From DAOUTW01 sp964523575 (GTDB taxonomy: Bacteria > Zixibacteria > MSB-5A5 > GN15 > JAAZOE01), in NCBI GenBank assembly GCA_964523575.1, contig CAZGAV010000052.1:1-26104 (forward strand): 26,104 nucleotides of DNA, read 5' to 3'. Within the stretch, counting starts at the first letter, position 1, and each line of letters opens with the position of its first letter. The notes beneath the pieces are model-generated. The model ran no database searches and was not told the origin of the DNA. It saw only the letters and a program-made list of their open reading frames with translations. This document shows positions 1 through 7,454 of the stretch, in pieces. The translations under genes were made by a program, and so were the position numbers.

Positions 1-40
1 GGCGGGTCGCGGGCGGGTGGGTGATATATATGCATTCTGC

Positions 41-80
41 TGCCCCTCTGGTTTGACATGTGCCCCTCTGGTTTGACATG
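41..80. repeat. Perfect 20-bp tandem duplication
   Basis: Positions 41-60 and 61-80 are identical and directly adjacent. Each copy contains TTGACA, a consensus -35 hexamer. It could be a real slippage duplication or a contig-end assembly artefact. Confidence 0.85.
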
Positions 81-448
81 TATCGTCCCCGACCGATCGG
101 ATTTTTCTTCACGCCGACGGCGGGAAAAAAGCTCTCTTAAAAACGAGAAGCCCCGGTTCTATATTTTTTGCATGGCGGGTGACGGCATAAATCACCCGCC
201 GCGTCCACAAGATAGAGAGGTGAATCCGTACCCATTGCTCACGACCGGCCCGCCCCCGCGGACCGGCCGTATCCCTTAACATCACAGAAGGTAAGGAATC
301 TCCGCAATGCGCATAGAATTACATAACAAGATTCGTGCCGGAAATGGTCACAAATTGCATTAAAATGATAAGTGATTATTATGCTTATGGTTAATGTCGC
401 ATGGGGGGATGGGATGAGATGTTATCGGGATGGAGTGTGATGCCGGAA

Positions 449-551
449 TTACGAATTTCATTACGCGCCATTACGCACGCGGTGTCAAGTTGTTGAAATA
501 CAGTTAGTTAATTATTGCGAATCGTTACGCATGGAATTACGCACGTTACGC
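449..551. repeat. Cluster of TTACGC motifs
   Basis: TTACGC occurs at 461-466, 471-476, 525-530, 537-542 and 546-551, and a TTACGA variant at 449-454. The longer strings GGAATTACG and CGTTACGCA are each present twice. The density is far above chance for a hexamer in about 100 bp. The cluster lies just downstream of the cyclophilin terminator and belongs to no gene. It may be a protein-binding array or a decayed repeat; its function is unknown. Confidence 0.5.
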
Positions 552-588
552 ATTACCTCCGCTGACGGTTGAAGTCGCGTCGTATGGT

Positions 589-624
589 AAAAATAAAACC
601 GGACGCCTTTGGCGGCGCCCGGTT
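589..624 (-). terminator. Rho-independent terminator of the cyclophilin gene
   Basis: Read on the minus strand, an 11-bp stem (AACCGGGCGCC with GGCGTCCGGTT, one G-U pair, 6-nt loop) is followed by TTTTATTTTT. It begins about 40 nt after the stop codon of the cyclophilin gene. Confidence 0.85.
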
Positions 625-664
625 GAGGAAATATATTTTATGTTATTCGACGAAGAACAAGGGG

Positions 665-1357
665 TTATTCATCGCCGGTCTTGGTGTCGTTATTCTCGCC
701 TTTATCCGGCGCGATGGGTTGATTCTGGTCATCAACGCGCATGACCTTTTCGATGACGACCGGTTCGACCGGAACGTCGCGATACATGCCCTTGGTGCCG
801 GTTTTCACGTTTTTGATTTTGTCCACGACATCCATACCCTCGACCACCTTGCCGAAGACGGCATAGCCGGAGCCATCGCGCGGGGTATCGAGCGGGTCGT
901 TGTCAACGACGTTGATATAAAACTGCGAGGTGGCGGAATTGGCCTGACCACCGAGGCGGCCCATGGCGATAGTGCCGCGTTTGTTTTTGAGACCGTTCTG
1001 CCATTCGTTTTCGATCGGTTCGTGGGTTGGCTTTTTCTCCATATCGGCTGTCAAGCCGCCGCCCTGGATCATGAAGTTGGGGATGATGCGATGGAAAATG
1101 GTGCCGTTGTAAAAGCCCTCGTCGGTGTAGCGCAGGAAGTTGTCAACGGTGATGGGGGCCTTGGCGTGATCGAGAGCGAGGACGATATCGCCCATCGTGG
1201 TTTTCATCATGACTCGCACAGTGTTTTCTCCCGTTTTTGCTTTGACCTGATCCTCGGCGGAGGCCGGCGAGGCGGCGGCAGTTATGAGCGATATCGTCAT
1301 GGCGATGGTCGCCGCGACGGTAATCGATGACTGCAAAATGTTCTTAAGGCGGCTCAT
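665..1357 (-). CDS. Exported peptidyl-prolyl cis-trans isomerase, cyclophilin type
   Basis: A 230-residue cyclophilin that catalyses cis-trans isomerisation of prolyl peptide bonds. Residues 1-34 form a signal peptide (basic start, hydrophobic core, cleavage after ASPASA), so the protein should act in the periplasm or on a membrane surface. The domain spans about 47-207. FHRIIPNFMIQGG at 88-100 supplies the catalytic Arg90 and Gln98, and GRLGGQANSATSQFYINV at 133-150 forms the rest of the pocket. The acidic tail (210-230) is probably disordered. An in-frame ATG lies 15 codons upstream (1402), but I chose 1357 because GAAAGGGAACC precedes it and the signal peptide then starts normally. It is the last gene before the terminator at 589-624 and lies 154 nt after the S41 protease gene, whose folding or quality-control role would suit it. 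Confidence 0.92.
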   Translation of the reverse strand: MSRLKNILQSSITVAATIAMTISLITAAASPASAEDQVKAKTGENTVRVMMKTTMGDIVLALDHAKAPITVDNFLRYTDEGFYNGTIFHRIIPNFMIQGGGLTADMEKKPTHEPIENEWQNGLKNKRGTIAMGRLGGQANSATSQFYINVVDNDPLDTPRDGSGYAVFGKVVEGMDVVDKIKNVKTGTKGMYRDVPVEPVVIEKVMRVDDQNQPIAPDKGENNDTKTGDE

Positions 1358-1511
1358 AAGGTTCCCTTTCTCTTTACTCTTCGGTACCGCGTTATTTGAC
1401 ATAGTCTCTTATACTTTGTCCAATATACGAAGTTCGGGAAATTCTCGATAGGCTCCGGCGGCGTTTTTTTTAGTTATAATCACGGTCAGGAATTTCAAAT
1501 AGCGCCGGAAT

Positions 1512-3095
1512 TTATTGAGAGTCGGCCAGGTGGTTGTGATATGACTGGTATTTATCGGGATCCGACAGGATGTCTTCGGCGAGGCGGATGTCGGGGCGGG
1601 AGGGGACGATGACATCGTGGTAAGAGGCGGTTCGCCCCGACTTTTTTTCGACCACGAGCCGTCTCAGATTATATTTCAGGAGATCGGCATATCGATGATA
1701 AACGTCACGGTCGAGAGATTGCGACAAATCGAGCATCCGATCGAGCTCCCGGATGACCGTATCCGGCGCCTGGGACAAATATTGGTCGGAAATGGCCAGA
1801 TGGATGGTTTGCGTTAGCCATGATTCGTATTTGTTGCCGTGGGCGGCGGCGTAATTCTGGAACAGATCGACCACGGTGTCAGGATAATTGAAACGATCCG
1901 GGTAGGATGACAGCAAATCCCATTCGTTTTCGACGAAATCAAACATAAGAAAACCGGACAGGACGGTTTCCATAAAAGCGGTTTCCCCCGCCGGATGATA
2001 GACGACGTCGGGAGCCAGGCCGGAAAAGGCCAGGGTGCTGTCGGGGGGATTGAGGTAGCGGCCATCGGCGAAATAATAGCGCGAGACGGTCAGGCGGATG
2101 GCGTCGCCATTGGGCAGGCCGTAGATCGATTGCACCAGGCCCTTGCCGAAAGTGGTGTCGCCGACAACGACGCAACGGTCGGCGCCATGCAAAGCGCCGG
2201 TGAAAATCTCGGCGGCGGAAGCGGTGCCGTGATCGGTGAGGATTATGACTGGAAGGTCGGTGATCGGCGCCGACGATGAGTTGTAACGATGGTTCTCCCA
2301 GCGCGAGCGGCCGTCGGTGCCGACAATCAGTTGACCTTTGGGCAAAAAGAGGTCAGCGGCGTCAATGGCTTCGTTTAAATAACCGCCGGGATTGCCGATG
2401 AGGTCGATGATATATCCCCGGGGTTTTAGTTTAGCCAGCACCGTGACCGCCTTTTCCAATTCTTCGGCGGCGCCGGCCTCAAAATCGGCCATACGGATAT
2501 AGCCGATATCAGATTCGGTCAGGCCGTAGTACGGCAGATGCTCGAGTTTGATGCTGGTACGGATAAGTGTAAATTGCAGAGTATCGGCGATGATCGGGCG
2601 ATAGATCGTCAGGCTGACACTGGTATTGGAGGGACCGCGGATATTGTCGGTGGCGGCGGCCGGGTTGTCCGGGGATATGGGAAGGCTGTCAACGGCCAGT
2701 ATCCAGTCACCGTTTTTCATCCCGGCTTCATAGGCGGGACCGCCTTCGCGCACAGTGATGACCAGCAGAGTGGTGTCGCGAGGCACGACCGTGATGCCGA
2801 CGCCGCCGTATTCCCCGGTTGATTCCTCCTTCAGATATCGATAGTCATTGCGGTCGAGGCGATATGAAAAGGGATCAAGGAGCGAAAAAAGGCCGCGTTC
2901 GGCGCCTTCAAAGGCGGCCCGGCGGTTCATCGGCAGTGGATAGAAGGACACAATTTCCTGAGCCGTCAGGCTGAAACTCACGGTTTCCCGTAGGACCGGA
3001 TCGCCGAGAAGGAAAATTCCCGAGGCAAAGAGGATCAGGAAGATGACGACGGTGGAAACAAAACCGGTGATGATTTCCGTTTTATCGGGGTTCAA
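1512..3095 (-). CDS. Membrane-anchored S41 family (C-terminal processing) peptidase
   Basis: A 527-residue serine protease of the CtpA/Tsp type. One N-terminal transmembrane segment (about 9-31) anchors it with the catalytic part outside the cytoplasm. A PDZ domain follows (about 95-170, with GGVGITV and the REGGPAYEAGMKNGD signature). The S41 core spans about 190-365: DLIGNPGG at 231-238, nucleophile Ser293 in HGTASAAE and general base Lys318 in TTFGKG. The Ser-Lys spacing of 25 matches Tsp. The roughly 160 residues after the core resemble no domain I recognise. The start codon is TTG at 3095, supported by AAAGGA six bases upstream and by the anchor directly after it. The gene overlaps the 3' end of tmk by 14 nt, so translation is probably coupled. 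Confidence 0.9.
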   Translation of the reverse strand: MNPDKTEIITGFVSTVVIFLILFASGIFLLGDPVLRETVSFSLTAQEIVSFYPLPMNRRAAFEGAERGLFSLLDPFSYRLDRNDYRYLKEESTGEYGGVGITVVPRDTTLLVITVREGGPAYEAGMKNGDWILAVDSLPISPDNPAAATDNIRGPSNTSVSLTIYRPIIADTLQFTLIRTSIKLEHLPYYGLTESDIGYIRMADFEAGAAEELEKAVTVLAKLKPRGYIIDLIGNPGGYLNEAIDAADLFLPKGQLIVGTDGRSRWENHRYNSSSAPITDLPVIILTDHGTASAAEIFTGALHGADRCVVVGDTTFGKGLVQSIYGLPNGDAIRLTVSRYYFADGRYLNPPDSTLAFSGLAPDVVYHPAGETAFMETVLSGFLMFDFVENEWDLLSSYPDRFNYPDTVVDLFQNYAAAHGNKYESWLTQTIHLAISDQYLSQAPDTVIRELDRMLDLSQSLDRDVYHRYADLLKYNLRRLVVEKKSGRTASYHDVIVPSRPDIRLAEDILSDPDKYQSYHNHLADSQ

Positions 3096-3720
3096 AGCCG
3101 GTCCTTTGCCGAATCAGCCGCCGGGCATGATCTTTAACATCCTCGAAAATAGCGTCGATATCGCGTCGACCATCAAGAAGGACAACACGCCGTTTTGCGG
3201 CCAGTGATTTGAAGCCTTTGCGGACGCGGTCAAAGAAAGCCCGCTTTTCTTTTTCCAGGCGGTCGGCGGTGCGGTTTCGACGTTTCAGAGAAGTCCGGTA
3301 ATCGACATCGAAGATAAAAGTGAGATCGGGAGCAACATCGAGCGAGGCGATACGATTGAGCCGGTCGATAAGGCGCAAGTCCAGTCCGCGACCATAGCCC
3401 TGATAGGCGGTCGTGGAATCGTAATAGCGGTCGCAGATAATGATGCGGCCTTCGAGCAGGGCCGGGATAATAACCGTTTCGGCCAGATGGGCCCGAGCAG
3501 CTTCATATAGCAGAAGCTCACTGTGGGGGCTGATTTCGAGATTGCGGTCGAGGAGGATGCGGCGGATGCGTTCCGAGGCGGGCGCGCCGCCTGGCTCGCG
3601 TAAAAACATCACCGGCAAATTCTGCCTTTTGATATAATTGTAGAATTTGCGAGCCTGCGTCGATTTGCCGCAACCATCGATACCTTCGAAGGTAATAAAT
3701 ATGCCACGAGACTTCTTCAT
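3082..3720 (-). CDS. tmk: Thymidylate kinase
   Basis: A 212-residue dTMP kinase that phosphorylates dTMP to dTDP with ATP, an essential step of dTTP synthesis in the cytoplasm. The P-loop is GIDGCGKS at 13-20. REPGG at 41-45 and DRYYDSTTAYQG at 97-108 bind substrate and carry the DRY/H motif. The LID segment, with several Arg residues, is at about 146-170. Length is normal for the family. No good SD precedes the ATG: the terminator hairpin of ino1 and its T tract end only three bases before the start codon, which leaves initiation unexplained. It overlaps the S41 protease gene downstream. Confidence 0.95.
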   Translation of the reverse strand: MKKSRGIFITFEGIDGCGKSTQARKFYNYIKRQNLPVMFLREPGGAPASERIRRILLDRNLEISPHSELLLYEAARAHLAETVIIPALLEGRIIICDRYYDSTTAYQGYGRGLDLRLIDRLNRIASLDVAPDLTFIFDVDYRTSLKRRNRTADRLEKEKRAFFDRVRKGFKSLAAKRRVVLLDGRRDIDAIFEDVKDHARRLIRQRTGFEPR

Positions 3721-3723
3721 AAT

Positions 3724-3754
3724 AAAAAAAGGCGGCCGCCGTGCGACCGCCTTT
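3724..3754 (-). terminator. Terminator between ino1 and tmk
   Basis: On the minus strand AAAGGCGG (3754-3747) pairs with CCGCCTTT (3735-3728), followed by an unbroken T tract down to 3724. The structure starts 15 nt after the ino1 stop and its T tract runs into the tmk start region (ATG at 3720-3718). Transcription into tmk would need read-through or a promoter inside ino1. Confidence 0.8.
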
Positions 3755-3769
3755 AAGGTAGTAAAAAGA

Positions 3770-4993
3770 TCAGGCTATTTCAGCAACTTTTTTCTTCGTT
3801 ATCCGGTTTTTGGTCGTTTTCGCGGTTTTGGTCGTCCGGGTTGCCTTGGTCGTTTCTTTCTTGGCTTGAGGCGATTTGAGGGTCAACTTGCGGGCGGCCG
3901 ATTCGGTGGTCGTTTTCTGACCGTATTTGCGGATAAACTCCTCGACCATTTCTCTGGCTTCGGAGTCGGTGTACTGCACCGGCGGCGATTTCTTGAAATA
4001 GGCCGACGGGGCCAGCAGAGCGCCTTTGAGGCCGTTATCGAGGGCCAGCTTGCAACAACGGACGGCATCGATCACTACGCCGGCCGAATTGGGGCTGTCC
4101 CAGACTTCCATCTTGAATTCGATGTTGAGGGGGACGTTGCCGAAGGTGGTACCCTCGAGACGGATATAAGCCCATTTGCGGTCATCGAGCCATTCGACAT
4201 AGTCGGAAGGCCCGATATGGACGTTGCGGGCGCCGAGATCATAATCGAGCTGGCTGGTGACGGCGTTGGTTTTGGAAATCTTTTTTGATTCCAGGCGTTC
4301 ACGCTCCAGCATGTTCAAAAAGTCGGTGTTGCCGCCGACGTTGAGCTGACTGGTGCGCTCCAATTTGACGCCTCGTTCGCGGAACAGGCGGGTCAGGACG
4401 CGATGGGCGATAGTGGCGCCGACCTGAGATTTGATATCGTCGCCGATAACCGGCAGGTTATGCTCCTCGAACCGTTTCTGCCAGTATTTTTCGCGGGCGA
4501 TGAAGACGGGGATGCAGTTGACGAAGCCGCAACCGGCTTTGAGAATCTGCTCCACATACCACTTGGTGGCCTCTTCGGAACCGACCGGGAGATAGTTGAC
4601 GACGACGTCGGTTTTGGTGTCCTGGAGGAGTTTGACGATATCGACGGTATCGCCGGGGGCTTTCTTGATGATTTGGCTGAGGTATTTTCCCAGGCCGTCG
4701 TGGGTCATGCCGCGCTGGACGATGATCCCGGTTTTGGGGACGTCGCAAAATTTAAAAGTGTTATTGGGCTTGGTGTAGATGGCTTCGGATAAATCCTTGC
4801 CGACCTTGTTGGCGTCGATGTCGATAGCTGCCGAAAATTCGATATCGGAGATATGGTATCCGCCCAGGTTGACATGCATCAAACCGGGGACGAAGTCGGT
4901 GGCGTTAGCATCACGGTAAAAGTGTACCCCCTGAACAAACGAGGAGGCGCAGTTGCCGACGCCGATGATGGCAACGCGAAGCTTCTTGCTCAT
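3770..4993 (-). CDS. ino1: Inositol-3-phosphate synthase with Lys-rich C-terminal tail
   Basis: A 407-residue myo-inositol-1-phosphate synthase. The family converts glucose 6-phosphate to 1D-myo-inositol 3-phosphate with bound NAD, feeding inositol lipids or other inositol compounds. The Rossmann motif GVGNCASSFVQG is at 11-22. VVNYLPVGSEEATKWY (131-146), GDDIKSQVGATIAHR (184-198), NVGGNTDFLNM (218-228) and the FKMEVWDSPNSAGVVIDA region (293-310) are signatures of the family. The catalytic domain ends near residue 358. The last 48 residues are low-complexity, rich in Thr, Lys and Arg (12 Lys, 3 Arg), and not usual for the family. AAAGGAG precedes the ATG. It has its own promoter and terminator and is divergent from marR. 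The final product in this organism cannot be told from the window. Confidence 0.93.
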   Translation of the reverse strand: MSKKLRVAIIGVGNCASSFVQGVHFYRDANATDFVPGLMHVNLGGYHISDIEFSAAIDIDANKVGKDLSEAIYTKPNNTFKFCDVPKTGIIVQRGMTHDGLGKYLSQIIKKAPGDTVDIVKLLQDTKTDVVVNYLPVGSEEATKWYVEQILKAGCGFVNCIPVFIAREKYWQKRFEEHNLPVIGDDIKSQVGATIAHRVLTRLFRERGVKLERTSQLNVGGNTDFLNMLERERLESKKISKTNAVTSQLDYDLGARNVHIGPSDYVEWLDDRKWAYIRLEGTTFGNVPLNIEFKMEVWDSPNSAGVVIDAVRCCKLALDNGLKGALLAPSAYFKKSPPVQYTDSEAREMVEEFIRKYGQKTTTESAARKLTLKSPQAKKETTKATRTTKTAKTTKNRITKKKVAEIA

Positions 4994-5103
4994 AGTAAGA
5001 CTCCTTTGGTTTCCCTGTATGGCAATTCATTGTTAACTATTTAACGCGGGGAAACATAAGACAGCGCAATAAAAAAGGCAATCGAAAAAGATAATTATTT
5101 TAC

Positions 5104-5120
5104 TTGTACATACAATTATA
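5104..5120 (-). promoter_or_regulatory. ino1 -10 element with overlapping palindromic operator
   Basis: On the minus strand a TATAAT (5120-5115) is followed at once by TTGTATGTACAA (5115-5104), whose arms TTGTA/TACAA are perfectly inverted. The -35 is poor. The 12-mer matches the site in the marR promoter at 11 of 12 positions. A protein bound here would block the start point of ino1. Confidence 0.6.
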
Positions 5121-5267
5121 TAATAGTAAATTTTCCCAAAAGTAGGGTTGAAGGGGGACAAAGCCTTTCTTTTTAAACGGTTACAGCACATATGGTCCGG
5201 CTGAAGTGGCAGGGTGATGTTGGAAAAATAATTGGGTATCGGGTACCGATAAAAAACTATTTGCCGG

Positions 5268-5296
5268 TTGACAAAATATTTGTATGTACATATAAT
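5268..5296 (+). promoter_or_regulatory. Perfect consensus sigma-70 promoter of marR with operator
   Basis: TTGACA (5268-5273), a 17-bp spacer and TATAAT (5291-5296). The palindromic 12-mer TTGTATGTACAT (5280-5291) lies in the spacer and touches the -10. It contains the exact palindrome TATGTACATA (5283-5292). The predicted start point falls at about 5302-5304, right at the marR ATG. Confidence 0.85.
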
Positions 5297-5302
5297 ATCC
5301 GA

Positions 5303-5773
5303 ATGGAGAATGACCTCAGCCGCCGTCTTGACGCCGCTCTGCAGGCCCGGTGGGTCGCTCGGCAGGCATTACTGCGTCGACTTTTGCGGGGGACAGCGAT
5401 GACGCTTCCGGGCGGACCGGGCACGCATCCGCACCGCGACCGCGGTTTTACGCCCGAGCAGTTCGTGATTATCGGTATTCTGCGGGAATACGGCCACGGG
5501 GTGACGGTCAAGGAAATTACCGGGGCCATCGACGTTCCTCATTCGAACGTCACGCGGACGCTGGACCGCCTCGAGAAAAAAGGTCTGATCCATCGCAAAC
5601 GGGGTGAAACGGACAAGCGCCGAATAATCGTACGCCTGACGCTGGAGGGCAACAAGGCGGCTCGAACCCTGAAGGAAGTCGAGCGGCATCTGGAGGAAAA
5701 GCTCTGGGAGGACTACAGCGAGGACGACAAGCGGGAGCTTCTGGGTTTGCTGAGCCGCGGACATACAGATTGA
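5303..5773 (+). CDS. MarR family transcriptional regulator, probably leaderless mRNA
   Basis: A 156-residue winged helix-turn-helix regulator. MarR proteins bind short palindromes as dimers and usually release DNA on binding a small ligand. The DNA-binding domain spans about 52-125: TPEQFVIIGILREYG, VTVKEITGAIDVPHSNVTRTLDRLEKKGLI with the recognition helix near SNVTRTLDRLEKKG, and the wing KRGETDKRRIIVRLT. Helices before and after would form the dimer interface. Frame-extending ATGs upstream (5192) are rejected because a consensus promoter lies inside that extension. The ATG at 5303 has no SD and coincides with the predicted transcription start, so the mRNA is probably leaderless. It is divergent from ino1 with shared operator-like sites, and is followed 41 nt later by a SnoaL-like gene. 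The ligand is unknown. Confidence 0.9.
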   Translation: MENDLSRRLDAALQARWVARQALLRRLLRGTAMTLPGGPGTHPHRDRGFTPEQFVIIGILREYGHGVTVKEITGAIDVPHSNVTRTLDRLEKKGLIHRKRGETDKRRIIVRLTLEGNKAARTLKEVERHLEEKLWEDYSEDDKRELLGLLSRGHTD

Positions 5774-5814
5774 CGTTAACGGTTGGAGGCGACATAACCA
5801 TAGGGAGGTACACC

Positions 5815-6243
5815 GTGGTGTCTCAGGAAGATAGTATCGTCAAGGCCGAAATATCTCAGGTCATCCACAAATCGATCGGCTGGGCCCTGACCAAAGACAA
5901 AGATTTGCTTTATCGGTCGGTCGCGAAGGATAGCGACTTTTTCATTTTCCATCCCGATTCCAATACCATCGTGGGCTTTGAGGCGTTCCGGGAATTGGTC
6001 GAAGGTCTTTTCATGCACAAGGATTTCAAGGCCACCGATTATGCCATCCGCGACCTGCGGATAAACGTCTCACGGTCGGGGGAGACGGCCTGGTATGCGG
6101 CCGTGCTGGATGATTTCGGCGAATGGCAGGGGCGCCCGACGATATGGAAGGATGCCCGCTGGACGGGGGTTTTGGAAAAGCGCGACGGCGATTGGGTGAT
6201 TGTCCAGATGCATTTCTCGTTTGCCAGCGATACCAAAAAATAA
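5815..6243 (+). CDS. SnoaL-like (NTF2-fold) domain protein
   Basis: About 142 residues, a single small alpha+beta domain of the SnoaL_3/DUF4440 kind. This is judged from the sequence of helices, then NTIVGFEAFRELVEGLF, then strands including ETAWYAAVLDDFGEWQGRPTI, ARWTGVLEKRDGDWVIVQMHFSF. Such domains form cone-like pockets that bind or isomerise small molecules; some are only binding modules. No signal peptide, so cytoplasmic. I start it at GTG 5815 because GGGAGG lies six bases upstream; GTG 5818 is equally possible. The frame stays open back to a TTG overlapping the marR stop, but without an SD. Probably cotranscribed with marR, so its ligand may be related to the signal MarR senses (inference). 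Confidence 0.8.
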   Translation: MVSQEDSIVKAEISQVIHKSIGWALTKDKDLLYRSVAKDSDFFIFHPDSNTIVGFEAFRELVEGLFMHKDFKATDYAIRDLRINVSRSGETAWYAAVLDDFGEWQGRPTIWKDARWTGVLEKRDGDWVIVQMHFSFASDTKK

Positions 6244-6308
6244 AAGGCCGGCTTTTGCCCGCGATTTTTCATTTTATTGATATTACCTTGCCGGGGAGGG
6301 AATATAAA

Positions 6309-7346
6309 GTGACGAATATTCTCAAAATCAGCATTTCTGTTTTCATTTTAATACTGGGCTTAACCATGGCCGGGTGCGGGACGACGCATCACTTTCTACC
6401 CCCGCGACCGCTGGAGCGAAAAGAGTGGATACTGTCGGCGGGCTGGCATTATGACCTGGGACGGCTGACGCCGCCGATGATTGTCCCTCATCTTAATGCG
6501 TATGTCGGTATCGGCAAGGAATACAATTTCGGTTTCGGTGCCCAGCTGCCGTTCCTGGTCAATCATGTCACCTTGGCCCGGTATTATGAATCCGGCGCGG
6601 ATGACCGATGGTCGACGTATTTTCACCTGAATCGCGTTTTCAACCTCAATAACAATCCGGAGTTAGAACTGGGCGGAGCCTATATCGACGGGCATGACAC
6701 CTATGATCAGCAGTTCATGTTCGGGCTATCATACGGTGGTTGTTTGAATCATCGCTACGAATTTTATGACCCGGACGACGCTGATGAGCGATCATGGAAT
6801 TTCAGATTCATGCCTGTTCTCAAATACACTATCACGGGCACTGATCTGGGTTTTTCATGGAGCCACTATTTCGGACGGACAAAGACAGCCTTGGCGTCAT
6901 TAAAGGATGAAATAATCAACGATAACGACACTTTTTATGTTTTTGAGGCCGGTCGGATCGACTCTATTGTCTTATCCGAAGAATCTCGGAACGAATCCGA
7001 CTATGGGTTTTATGGTTGCGATAAATACCTCATTATATATCCGGACTCCGGTTCGGCTATCGAATTCTGCGATACCCGGCGCATAGGTGATCTCGTTGTG
7101 CCGCCATGCGCCGAATTGCGATACTGGCTCGGCCAAGACTACATTGTATCGCTGGACGGGAGGAAAAGCCGACCCTTGCTGGTGCAATCTTATAACAGCC
7201 TGAAGGCGGCTTGGGAGCGCGGCGAGGACCTGGTGATTACGAAATACCCGCAGGGTTTGATTAAGCGGATCAATAATATCAACGGCCTGCTTGAAGATAA
7301 TTCGTTCGGGATGGGTATAATTAATTATCAGAAGCCGAAGGATTAA
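6309..7346 (+). CDS. Putative lipoprotein of unknown function
   Basis: A 345-residue protein I do not recognise. It starts at GTG 6309 behind GGGGAGGG. Residues 1-22 form a lipoprotein signal peptide ending LTMAGC; Met at -3 is slightly unusual. The mature part is rich in aromatic residues, Gly and Asp. Stretches such as AYVGIGKEYNFGFGAQLPF and GLSYGGCLNHRYEFY alternate like outer-membrane beta strands. The C-terminal third looks more globular. The frame runs open 62 codons further upstream, but that would overlap the SnoaL-like gene and hide the signal peptide. It lies 65 nt after that gene and may be in the same transcript. Confidence 0.8.
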   Translation: MTNILKISISVFILILGLTMAGCGTTHHFLPPRPLERKEWILSAGWHYDLGRLTPPMIVPHLNAYVGIGKEYNFGFGAQLPFLVNHVTLARYYESGADDRWSTYFHLNRVFNLNNNPELELGGAYIDGHDTYDQQFMFGLSYGGCLNHRYEFYDPDDADERSWNFRFMPVLKYTITGTDLGFSWSHYFGRTKTALASLKDEIINDNDTFYVFEAGRIDSIVLSEESRNESDYGFYGCDKYLIIYPDSGSAIEFCDTRRIGDLVVPPCAELRYWLGQDYIVSLDGRKSRPLLVQSYNSLKAAWERGEDLVITKYPQGLIKRINNINGLLEDNSFGMGIINYQKPKD

Positions 7347-7454
7347 GACTTCTTCTCCGGCGAGGTTGACCGGTAGATCACAGGCTTTGTTCAGAAAAGG
7401 ATGGCAGGCCGTAGGTTTTGTCTTATATTCGGCTTATCGGAAAGGATTTTTGTT

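Larger units (their letters stand above)
1..587. other. Intergenic stretch without a convincing gene
   Basis: No ORF here has both a ribosome binding site and protein-like composition. The 73-residue frame at 58-279 is rich in Arg and Pro, has no Shine-Dalgarno (SD) sequence and is probably spurious. The stretch holds a 20-bp tandem duplication (41-80), a perfect 9-bp inverted repeat (174-182 with 192-200, arms GGCGGGTGA/TCACCCGCC, 9-nt loop, no T tract) and a cluster of TTACGC motifs (449-551). Whatever lies to the left is outside the window. Confidence 0.6.

Noticed and set aside
58..279. 73-residue ORF near the left edge
   Set aside because: Starts at the tandem duplication, no SD, Arg/Pro-rich composition typical of GC-rich noncoding DNA.
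569..1330. 253-residue plus-strand ORF
   Set aside because: Antisense to the cyclophilin gene, no SD, composition of a shadow frame.
3647..4288. 213-residue plus-strand ORF opposite tmk and ino1
   Set aside because: Crosses two well-supported genes and a terminator; its Gly/Arg/Phe-rich start is the mirror of the Lys-rich ino1 tail.
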